A stretch of DNA of 64,000 bases, from the NCBI GenBank assembly GCA_037074765.1, contig JBAMDO010000074.1, forward strand, positions 171,273-235,272. Direction: 5' to 3'. The notes under the pieces were generated by a model. The model had not been told where the DNA came from and searched no databases. It was given only the letters and a program-made list of their open reading frames with translations. This DNA is from Mansonella perstans. Taxonomy: Eukaryota > Nematoda > Chromadorea > Rhabditida > Onchocercidae. This document shows positions 1 through 9,708 of this stretch, piece after piece. The number at the start of each line of letters is the position of its first letter. Position 1 is the stretch's first letter. A program made the translations under genes and the position numbers.

Positions 1-304
1 TTGACAAGGTTATTAATTGAAATTTTTTGCTTATTTCTTTTTGTTTTGATCATCGCAGCTTTGCAGCCAGTTTAGAAAAAGATTCACGGAACCCTTTTTT
101 TTCGCTCTGATTATGGTGGGATTTTGCTAAGTTAAGTAGAATTACAATTAGTTTTTCTAGAAACAAGCTACCAAAAATTGCAGATTTATATTTTACTTGG
201 CTTGTATAGAAAGGGAAGAGACCCATAAGCATTAGAAAGTTGAATGGGCACTTTCAGTGTAATTTCTCTTTTTATTTTTTCGTTCGAAGTAATTGATTTT
301 ATAG

Positions 305-2287
305 TCTGTACATGCGGCGCTGTACCAATTTGACAAATGTAAGACGCAGTGGGTGAAATCCGCAATCGAAGGTCCGCTATTTTTGTACAAACGAGCTGAT
401 AGACCTTTGCATTCATTAATGATTGCAAATCGTCAATCTCTCGAGGATCATATCGAACCGATCACAGCTGCATTACGATTCTTTCTAGAAGCTCCATATT
501 TGTTTATGAATACTCAAGGTATGTTTGTGTTAGTTATTCATTTCTCACTGCTGTCAGCCATTTATTGCAGTGGCATGGCCTATCCGTTTCTATCTCGAAA
601 GAGTATTTTTTGTTTTGCCATACAACTCTGTTTCTCTTGCTTATAATATCTGTTTGTTTGTTTGTAGAAGGTGATATTCGAGGTTTTTGGTTTTTTGAAG
701 AGGAGGATTGTACACGTTTGTATAAACTGCTTGTCAAGCTTGCTTCTGAATCAAATCCATCCATACCTGCCGTTGTCAGCGATTCAAAAAGGGCAGTGTC
801 AGCTAATTTACAAAATGGATGTAGTATGCACTCAAGTAGTGCTGCAAGAAGAGGTAAAGCTAATTAAGTTGTGTTTGTATCCTTTTGTATAAATCCTGAA
901 ATTAATTTACAATAATACTGAGTAGATCCTGAAGTTAATTGATAATGATATTATTAATTTGACGGTATCAATTATACATATGTCTATTTGTGGGGGGAAC
1001 ATATATATAACTAATACCAGATGAGCAAAAGACAGGATAAAATACAATCACTATCAACTGCGTAATTTTTGGACTCTCTATTTTCACCGTAAATCTGATT
1101 TCAGTGACATTGGATAGTAGGATTCCATCTTAGGACTCTTGATGTCGAGTTGATTTTTTTCATCATAGATTAGAAATGAATTTACACAGTTTTTTCCATT
1201 CCTTGTCTCACTCATTTTATTAAAGATAGTTGCTGTAAAAAATTAGATGAGATGCCGGTATTGCTGCAGCAGTTGCTTTCGAAACAGACAACGACTAAAT
1301 TACCTGATGTGCCGACTAGAGGTGCTTTGAGTGCAGATCAATTTGAAAGACAGCTTCTTCTCCGGGGTACTCAGAAAGAAGATACTATGGTGTCAGCAGG
1401 AAGTAGATCGCAGATGATGGAGTAATTTTTCGACTTTATTTTTGAGATACCTTTTGAGAAGTACTACGAAATTGCTAGTGTAAGTTGTGTTTTGAAGCAT
1501 TAACTTTTACTTCAAAACCGACTCTTAGTTTTCATCGCTACAGCTATCCAGGGAATTTTTTTCATGGGTTTTCGAGTTGGTGGATTGAACACTTAAAAAA
1601 CGTCTATCATCAAAGAAGGCATCGATTTTGTTTCTTGAGGATTTTTGGAAAACTGAAACATTTTTTAGGAAGTGTGCTTCAACATCTGAGAATGAAGAGA
1701 ACGACACATTGTCGAATTTAGTGAATGATCTGTCTCTCTGTGCTGCCAAGACATCTCTCTGTGCTGCCAAGACATTTTCTAATTTGAAAAACGTGGAGAA
1801 GGTACGAATCAATTTGGAGAACATAATTTTAATAACTTGCTACCATTATGGGCTATTTTTTCAGCACCGATCGAAGGACACGAACAAACACGATGGGAAA
1901 TCTGAGGATGATAATTCACAGATTGTCTCTCTTACGAAAGACCAACTGTTGGTGGCATTAAAACATTTATTGAAGGTTTGTTTGGTTAATTTAGACTGTT
2001 CAATCCTGCTTAAATGTATTTATAGACTTCGCCACTTTATTCGTTCCTTGCGAAGTCCCGAAGACTAATTTTTCTGCTTCATCATGCAGTGATGCTGTGA
2101 AAATATTAATGGTTTGTGACTGTGAAGTAATAAAAAAAGTATGCAGAAGTGTTGAGTAGTTTACGAGTGTTGTCAAATATTTAGAAATCGCTAGACATGA
2201 CTGTCGTTTTAGGATGATGGATTTGTAACTCGCTTACATCATGCATACTTGGAGAGCATCAATACTCGGTTGGGACTGCGTGATTAA
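305..2287 (+). CDS. dcap-1: mRNA-decapping enzyme subunit DCP1, 5'-partial
   Basis: Six exons join in frame: 305-518, 668-853, 1247-1421, 1669-1801, 1865-1975 and 2213-2287, 297 residues in the window. The first two encode the EVH1/WH1 fold of DCP1: ALYQF, then EGPLFLYKR, then EPI, and in exon 2 GDIRGFWFFEEEDC, matching the family pattern of an IYGIWFY-like strand and acidic turn. The last two encode the C-terminal trimerization segment: SLTKDQLLVALKHLLK, then an RLHHAYLESINTRL helix before the stop. DCP1 binds and activates the DCP2 decapping hydrolase in cytoplasmic P bodies. The middle is low-complexity linker with a tandem SLCAAKT repeat. The N-terminal exon (the NLAALQ-type helix) is not found in bases 1-304 and presumably lies upstream. 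Identification is strong; the exact linker exons are my model, supported by consistent phases. Confidence 0.9.
1733..1774 (+). repeat. 21-bp tandem duplication inside DCP1 exon
   Basis: Two perfect head-to-tail copies of a 21-bp unit (1733-1753 and 1754-1774) lie inside the fourth in-window DCP1 exon. The unit length is a multiple of three, so the reading frame is kept and the heptapeptide SLCAAKT is doubled. The perfect identity suggests a recent slippage event. Confidence 0.95.
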
Positions 2288-2893
2288 TGCGTGTATAGTA
2301 TAATGCGATTCTTGCGAAGTATTGATCAGTTGTTGGAAAGAACAAGTCAGCCTAGCATGGTTTAACACTCATTGCTTATTGCTTCTGCCGTAACACAGCA
2401 TAGTAATAACAGTCTAACCATCAGTATCTTACTGATCAGGATTTTTTATTTCGTTTGTTCCATCCGTGTATATGTTATGATAACTTTTATGTGTTTTCTT
2501 GTCATTTCTATAGAATATGTTTCATGTCGCCTCTCTACCATTTCAGGACGATTAATTTAATGCAAGTATTTATAGCTTTCGTGCAATACCTTAGAAAATA
2601 CAGCACTATCACCATTAATGTTAGTGCATATATGTTTTAGTTTGCAGCCAAACGTAAATTTGAAGTCTTGTTAAGCTTAGGCTAGAAATTGGAATTTAAT
2701 TTTGCAGAGCAGTATCCGCAATTTCTGATTGCAACTTGTGTCATTTCATTAATAACCTGAAATTGAAAAAACTGAAATGCTCTACTTTATAATCATTTGA
2801 TAATTCTTCGACTATTCCTCCTTATTATCAGTTACTTCAAGTACGACTTTTCTCATTCATTCCAGAAAAATAGTTTCTTGCCTGTTTCATCTT
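2288..2893. other. spacer after DCP1
   Basis: This holds the DCP1 3' untranslated region and spacer sequence. I see no convincing exon. A TTCCAG acceptor-like site at 2860-2865 sits 28 bases before the next predicted start codon and could be the trans-splice or 5' splice site of the following small gene. Confidence 0.5.
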
Positions 2894-3367
2894 ATGGAAT
2901 TTAGAGTGTTGGATACTTCTGTCATCCGAACAAACATCAACTTTTATAAAGATAAAGAATCGCTTCCTACACTTTCAGTTCCTACAGCTGAAACGATTTT
3001 TGCAGGAAGAGATCAGGAGCATAATTCCCCTTTTAAGGCTATTCAGTGTGGCACAATGGATAACGGATGGTAGTGCCTAACATACTGGAAAGACCATCAT
3101 ATATTTCAGTAATGGAGTTTTCGTGCAGAGTACTCGATTATCTGGTTCTGAACGGGAGGTGACATTCGATATACCTGAGTTTTTTGTGCACGATCTCACC
3201 TAACCATTACTTTACATTGTAGCTATCATAAATTTTCGTATTGCACAATGTGTTGAAAAGTCGAGTCTTTTGTACAGGTTGATGATCAAAATATGCTAAG
3301 ATGCATGGATGATTTTTCAACGATTATCTATCAAAACAACAGATTCTGGAACAAGATCAGCAGATGA
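2894..3367 (+). CDS. predicted three-exon small protein, 104 aa, unknown function
   Basis: I do not recognise this protein. The model joins 2894-3069, 3110-3158 and 3278-3367 in frame (315 bp). The exon 1 donor is TG|GTAGTG, exon 2 begins after ATTTCAG and ends at GAG|GTGACA, and exon 3 begins after TGTACAG and ends in TGA. All three phases fit, which is unlikely by chance. Exon 1 starts with ATG (MEFRVLDTSVIR) after a TTCCAG acceptor-like site 28 bases upstream. The first intron is only 40 bases, short even for a nematode. The C-terminus reads VDDQNMLRCMDDFST and then a polar tail ending in FWNKISR. Same strand as DCP1 and 600 bases after it, so a polycistronic unit is possible. Exon 3 overlaps the last coding exon of TIM21 on the other strand. 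No signal peptide or membrane segment is seen. Confidence 0.5.
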
Positions 3368-4159
3368 AACGGTGAGAAAGCGCCACTCCCAGATCCCATC
3401 ACTCTTTTCCATCTCGCATGTGACAATACCTTCCCTTCGAGTACCCCTTACGTTAAACATCACGCGTGTCCTATCATTTCCATCCTATAGCAAATTAATC
3501 TCTAATAGTAAATATGGGGAATTAAGCACAAAAATATTACATATAAATGAATGGAATTGAATTCAAACAGTTCAAACTTCAAAAAAACTGTAAAACTTTA
3601 CTTTTTTATAAATGTGATGCGCAACTTGTTTCATTCGTCCACGTCCTTCCACATATCCCACAATTGAATCTCCTAATAATCTTAGGCAGTCCGGATCTTT
3701 TTTGATTAAGGATAATGCCTTTGTAAATATTGTTTGTGGTGCTCCGGGTGCTAGCATTTCCTCATACAATAAATATGCCATACTTCCCACCACAATCATT
3801 GACACTACATACGCCACGTACAAATACGCATTGGTTGCCTTTTCCTTCACTGAAATCCGAAAGTAATCGAAAAATTTCAACATCTAGGCCACACGGTGCC
3901 TATCCTGCTTTAATTACAAAGGTAAATATCGCTTGACCAGGATTTGTACGGAAATACCTTTCTGCGCTGTAGTCTGAGATTCTTTTATCACAATTTTCTC
4001 CAAGATCGACTTGTTTTGTTTAATCATTTCTTTGTTGCTTATTGACTCCATATTTCGTCTGGTGACCGTTGGAGTTGGAACAGAGCAACGTCGTAAAAAA
4101 ATGGCGCATGAACGCTGAACAACCCGTTCAGTAGCAATGAAACTGCCATACAACAGCAT
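3317..4159 (-). CDS. TIMM21: mitochondrial import inner membrane translocase subunit TIM21
   Basis: Three exons on the minus strand, 4159-3958, 3849-3602 and 3484-3317, give 205 residues with consistent phases. Exon 1 carries a basic, acid-poor N-terminus (ATERVVQRSCAIFLRR), as expected of a mitochondrial presequence, and ends in QTTAQK. Exon 2 continues VKEKATNAYLYVAYVV and contains one hydrophobic membrane span (residues about 75-95), then GDSIVGYVEGRGR, the TIM21 family core. Exon 3 ends VVLIDNR, matching the family's C-terminal EDNR-type strand. TIM21 tethers the TIM23 channel to the TOM complex through its intermembrane-space domain and also takes part in respiratory-chain assembly. A TTTTAG acceptor at 4174-4169 leaves a 9-base leader before the ATG, suggesting spliced-leader addition. 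The gene appears complete. Confidence 0.88.
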
Positions 4160-4168
4160 AATTATGAT

Positions 4169-4174
4169 CTAAAA
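4169..4174 (-). promoter_or_regulatory. probable trans-splice acceptor of TIM21
   Basis: TTTTAG on the minus strand lies 9 bases before the TIM21 start codon, with no in-frame coding sequence upstream. In nematodes this arrangement is typical of spliced-leader acceptor sites. This is inference from position only. Confidence 0.4.
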
Positions 4175-4224
4175 GTTTCATTTAAATGCTTCATTAATCC
4201 ACCATATCGAATGGACTATACGGA

Positions 4225-4542
4225 ATGAACTGTTGTAAAAGAATTTCCAGAATAAACACCACCGCAGTGATCCGACTGAGCGCAGATCCACTTTCAATCC
4301 ATTTAGCACGTAAAGACGCAATTAGAGACTTGAGAGTATACGGTCCTCCACAATCTTTAAAACTGTTCCATGAGAACCTGCTTACGGTGTCTGCCCATGA
4401 ACTAATGGTACTTCATAAGCATGATATTCTAAAATCGACTCAACATACACCTGTTTTTTACGTTACACTAAATTCAACACATCGAAATTCGCGATCTTTA
4501 ACTCAGGATATCATAGTTCAAATAATCGCAAAATTGGTATAG
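4225..4542 (+). CDS. single-exon ORF, 105 aa, unknown function
   Basis: An uninterrupted ORF from ATG to TAG with no recognised family. The protein is basic at the N-terminus (MNCCKRISRINTT) and has mixed polar composition without an obvious membrane segment or signal peptide. Two AATAAA poly(A) signals follow the stop at 4568 and 4580 on the same strand, which supports a real transcript ending here. The start lies only 65 bases from the divergent TIM21 start, so the two would share a very compact promoter. A five-codon upstream ORF (ATG at 4210) ends in a TGA that overlaps this ATG as ATGA. It could also be the last exon of a gene whose upstream part I do not see. Confidence 0.45.
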   Translation: MNCCKRISRINTTAVIRLSADPLSIHLARKDAIRDLRVYGPPQSLKLFHENLLTVSAHELMVLHKHDILKSTQHTPVFYVTLNSTHRNSRSLTQDIIVQIIAKLV

Positions 4543-4567
4543 CGTAAACCCAATATCTAGTCAACGA

Positions 4568-4585
4568 AAATAAACTTGCAATAAA
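4568..4585 (+). terminator. paired poly(A) signals AATAAA
   Basis: Two AATAAA hexamers at 4568-4573 and 4580-4585 lie 25 and 37 bases after the stop codon at 4542. They fit the 3' end of a plus-strand transcript from the 105-residue ORF. Confidence 0.5.
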
Positions 4586-5512
4586 GAAATGATACAGTGA
4601 AGTCCTGGGCTCTTACACAGCAATAAGTGTACTTGGACAAGAAATCCATGAATTTATTTAGAATGAATATAACAAGTTCAATTATTCTTTCACTTTCGGA
4701 AATCGACAAGATATAGGTTCATATTAACATATGAAAATCCTCCGGAGTAAATATGAACACCATGGTATAGATCAGAATAAAAAATCCAATCAATTCAACA
4801 TTATTCTTTTGATTATAGATTCAGAGCATCGGTAGCACAGCCTGAATTCATGTTCAGAAATTTATCAGCTACAGCATCATTATCCTGCATTCACAGCAAA
4901 AAAAACGTAGCAGAAAAACCATGAATGAATTAAAAACAACACAGATTCAATTATGCACATATATTTGAAGTGGTATTTTTAAAAAAAAAGGCACCAACAT
5001 ACAGGCTCTTCTGTACCACCATTCTAAACGAGGTATATACAGTCCGGAATCATACATAGCAGACACAGATACAATGTGGATTACACAATAAAATCCCTTA
5101 TACGGTGCCAAAATAATCAATCATACGTACACATTATCAACTAAAAATTTGAAAAATCTGGAAAACGGCAAAAAGCAAGCCTAAAATAAACATTAACAAT
5201 ATATTAGATCATGTGAAATCGTCTACACAACAGCTTGGCCTGTAAGAGACTGGACATTATAAAACATTTCAGGTGCAATTATTATCTTCATATTAATAAT
5301 CTATCATCCCCATACATCCGGATCTATTTTAAGAAAGTAACGAGAAAATTCCTAATACAGCTCAGGAAAAATACTAATCTACAAAACGTTCATGAATTAT
5401 GAATTCAGATAACAGTAATTATAGAAAGACATCATTACAATGAGGAAGATGCAAGTTTTTAATAAACAGTAATCAGTTAAAGATACATAATTTCTGATGA
5501 ATGTAATCAGTT
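4586..5512. other. AT-rich convergent spacer
   Basis: This spacer lies between the small plus-strand ORF and the 3' end of eel-1. No exon-like segment is visible. It probably contains the 3' untranslated region of eel-1. Confidence 0.5.
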
Positions 5513-5518
5513 TTTATT
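5513..5518 (-). terminator. poly(A) signal abutting the eel-1 stop codon
   Basis: On the minus strand the stop codon TAA (5521-5519) is followed immediately by AATAAA (5518-5513). If used, the 3' untranslated region would be only a few tens of bases; a later signal may be the functional one. Confidence 0.4.
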
Positions 5519-7560
5519 TTATGCAAAACCAAATCCTTCAGTACATTCACGTACGGCTAGCAACAGCATATCCCGAAGTTTCTCGTATGTTTCATATTGC
5601 GGAAGATCCAACTGATTGAAACTGTAATGATTTAGTATGATGAACAACATGATGAAAATTCGCAAAAAAGCTTCTTGACAAAATAGAAATACCATGTATG
5701 TGCTGTTGGTAGTCGATCTGAAGATCGCGAATCCAGATGAATAGAAAATTTCTGTATACCATTCATACCCTCAAGTGCAGCAAAACCTTGCAAAGGAACT
5801 TTACTTGTACCAGTAACGAACTGCAGAAATTTTGCACGATCTTCCTGTTCAAACGAACGTAATGCTTTCCAGAACCATTGTATCTGCAATAGCTGATTGA
5901 AACACAATAACAAATAGGTGAGAATAGTAATGCGTCATTTGTATATATGACACTTTAACAAATCTGATCAAATACTGGAATCGGTTCCCCACTGGAATCC
6001 CATTATATCATCTGCTCATACCACCACATCACTAGTTCCTTATAACCTTCACCTGATTACATCCCATCATCGGAACAATTCGGAAAATCGAGAGAAGATA
6101 ACTCACCTGAGGCGAGGATTTAGTGTATGTCTTGTATTCAGTATTAGCATAGAGATCATCAATATCAATATTTGGAAGTCCACTTATCAACAATTCCAAT
6201 TCTTGCTCATTGAAAATTGAGATTAACTGCTTCGGAATTATTTCGTAAAAGCCCTCCAAAAATGCTTTCAACTGTTGATTAATGGAACCTGTAAGGAAAA
6301 CTCAACACGCAACATATCATAACAAAGTATTTAATTGCTTAAAGTGTGCTTTATTTGCTTGGATAACTTCACAAATATCACCAACAATCCTGAAATACAT
6401 GTTAGAATAAATAATAAAAGGCTAAATCAGTGAAAACAAAGCGAACCAGTCATCTTCATTTGGCAAACCAGCTTTACATATTCTTCTTTATTTTCATCAG
6501 TAACTGGAATGGACGATCCATCTTCTTTCAGTATGCGCATTCTCCTAACTCCAAACTCTTCAACTTCCAAAGTAAATGTGAGTTCAGTGCCAAGCTCTTC
6601 GATCGGATTGTTGAGCAAAAATTCTAATGACTTGTAGAAACTGGGATCCTGAAATGTAAAGTTACTAAAATTCAATTTTCAGGATTGTTTGCTAATGATT
6701 ACGAGACTTCGCAAAGCTACACAACCTTAGTTCTTCCACCTCTCTCTCAGGCAGCTTTCAACCACATCACCCATTTATCCTACAAATGACCGTATTCATC
6801 TCTTTTGTTTGACAAAAGATTACAGATACCTCTGATTCTAAATCCTGTGCCCGAACAGGAACACTTAAAATGTGCTTGTAAAATGCTCGAGTGAAATAGC
6901 ATTCCAACAATTTGTTCTCATACATTGCCTTTGCTATTATTCTTCCAACAAACTGAAAAGATTACTTCGAGTTTTAAGGAATCGAACAATTCAGAAATAT
7001 ATCGAATAAGAAATAATAAGTGAAAAACGAAGATCTGAAGACGTTTTTCTTATGAATGAATTTAAGCTGCAACCTCATAAAAATGAAAACCTTGAAATAT
7101 TCCAAATGTTCCGGATTAATATATGAAGTTTTATTGATCATGTATGTCACACGATCTCCCGGCGATGTTATAAAGAGTGCATAATTAGGATTGAAAATTT
7201 CTCGTGTGATAATTGAAAACCATTCACGCAGTAATCCACCAGCATCTTGCCCTTCTTCGCCCTCGAAGATGATGTAAAACCTCGCTTTCCACTCCGGACC
7301 ACGTAGTCTGAATAATTCTCGGAAACTATCGCTGAATAAGTGACTACGACGAATCCGTACCGCAACATCTTCACCTCTATAATGAACAGTAATAATAAAA
7401 TATCCCTCAAATCAATGTGTAGAGTCAGTATTAACAAAAAATTGGTGTTAATTAATTAAGACACAAACCTAACACGTTCATCGATTTTCTGCATTTGTTT
7501 CCGGAAATAGATACGCTTGACATCAAAATCCAACAATTTCGGCATTTGAGTTAGAACTGC
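5519..7560 (-). other. eel-1: HECT catalytic domain of EEL-1
   Basis: The domain begins near [11 protein letters not shown] (about 7.5 kb) and runs to the stop. Landmarks are GRIIAKA-type sequence near 6.9 kb, [13 protein letters not shown] (about 6.2 kb), [11 protein letters not shown] and [18 protein letters not shown] (5883-5693), then LPTAHTC-FNQL. The catalytic cysteine codon TGT is split: TG at 5694-5693 and T at 5621, either side of a 71-base intron. The C-terminal tail carries the conserved aromatic residue next to the end (GFGFA). All expected HECT core features are present, so the enzyme should be active. Confidence 0.93.
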
Positions 7561-9673
7561 GAATGGGCCATCCGTTAAACTACCACCACTTTGCCTCAGA
7601 ACCTGATTCAACATATTTCGGTGCTTCTCTGAAAATAATTCGCTGTGAATACCACTCACATTCAATAAAACATTCAGCAAATTCATTACAAAGTTCCCTT
7701 AGAAAATGTGGAGGTTGGACCAGTACAAAAAGCAGGCATTCGGCAAGAAATTGATATATGCCAAATCCCAGAGCTATAACTTTCAGGGCATACAAATTAT
7801 ACACATAGATGAAAACACACAAGTGTAACGTACCTGCGAAATGAAGAAGTTTTTGAGCGTCTGGATGCTCGTGTAGTTTGCTTGAATCAACAGAAGACAA
7901 TTCCGATCCATATACCAGGAAAAAAGCTTCGGCGCTTGGCTGAAGAGCTAAAGCTGCATGTGCATCTGCATTTGTAAGACGTTTCAGACACCTTGATACA
8001 AGTTCCCATAACGGTTCCAATGTACTTAATAATACGCTCATGCTTTCGTCTTCCTAAAACATTGGACAAAATTGAATGTATCTGCAAATAAGTATGCATC
8101 CAAAAACATTATACCCATATAAAGATATAAAGGTGCAAAAAAAAAAGACATGAAAAACCACAGGTTTGATTCGAATTTACATAAAAGTGAAAATACGGGA
8201 GAAGGCTTGATTTCAATACTACAATGTCCATAACCAGGTATAGGAATGCGAAATTCCACAGAAGTGAAGTTACAAACTTCACCTCAGATTTTTTCCTTTT
8301 ATTTTCTTCGATTGCACTTTCGTTATCTTCTCCCAGTACGTGCTCGTCATCCTGCTCAGTTGCAGTGTCAATACTCACATCAACTTCAACACATCTTGCA
8401 TTTAATTGCAGCACTTCCCTTATTTTGATGATTAACTGCAACGTTCTCAGAAATACATTTTGGATGCCATTTTTGTCAGTTAGTGCTCGCATTGCTGGTA
8501 ATTGTAGTTCATAACAGCCAGATGCATTCATAACTGCCCGCGAATTTAATACTCCACTGATCACGATCACTGATTCGTCATAACTAGAATAACAAACCAC
8601 GTTAGCAGTTAAGACTTGTGAGTGAATTATATTTCAAAGACCGAACCAAAACAAACAGGCGGATCTCTATGCTCAGATCATGACTATTTAGGTACCCTAT
8701 GGAAAAGGAATTATATAGAAGTACCGTTTCTTTCTGATATAATGATTACTGAAAGAAATGTGCCAAACCGGTTAACTGCAACTTTCGAGCCCGATGGTTG
8801 TTGCTCAAGAAATGATGAAGAGCTTCCTTCGTTGGAGACTTCCTTCAGTTCTTCTTCAAGTTTCTCAATATGTGGCAAAAGTCGAGCTCCTAAGCGCTCA
8901 GCAGCATTTATGAGGAGAGACATTATAAAGCCTTTCGTGGATGGAGTGAGAGCACGGATTAACTCCAACAGTAAGGTTCGCCCATCTGCTAACCCTTCTT
9001 CTGAGCATTCACCTTCTGTCAAAGCCTGAAAACTCAGATTAACATAAACTGCTACATACTATATGAAGTCGGAAGAACAGAAGATTAAAACGAACCAAAA
9101 CAATGTGCTCCAGTTGCTGGGTAAGTGGAGGTCGTTCTGCTGTCGGATCAATTGACATTTTCGTGAGAGTTTCATCCGGCAAAGTCTGGACGATCTGAAG
9201 AGATTGATTATTGGTAATCCTAGACAACATCTCAGAATACTGATAATCCTACATAACATCTCCCACAATAAAAATAACAAATGACTGACCGTGCATATAA
9301 GGCGAAGCAACTTATCCTGCAATATAGACGATGAGAGAATAACTGGACGTCTAATGTGCTCCATAAGTACACCAACAGCACTATCTTCAAGTGATGAAGC
9401 AGCCATGCTTGCATTAACGCCACCTGGTCCTAAGGTTGTTTCTAACGATAAACCGTGTCGATGCGTAGAACGGGATAACACGTCAGCTTTTGACAGACTA
9501 AAAGTATTAAAATATAAGGAGTATTTAATGACAATTTTTCTTTTTTTTGCACAGTATCTTATCGCAATTATATGAAGCCAACAGAACTGATAACAAAATC
9601 ATATATGAAATCAAATAAATTTACTGAGGTAACATCATTAAGATATAATTCCGACCACAGTTTCGTAGTGTGA

Positions 9674-9708
<35 letters not shown>

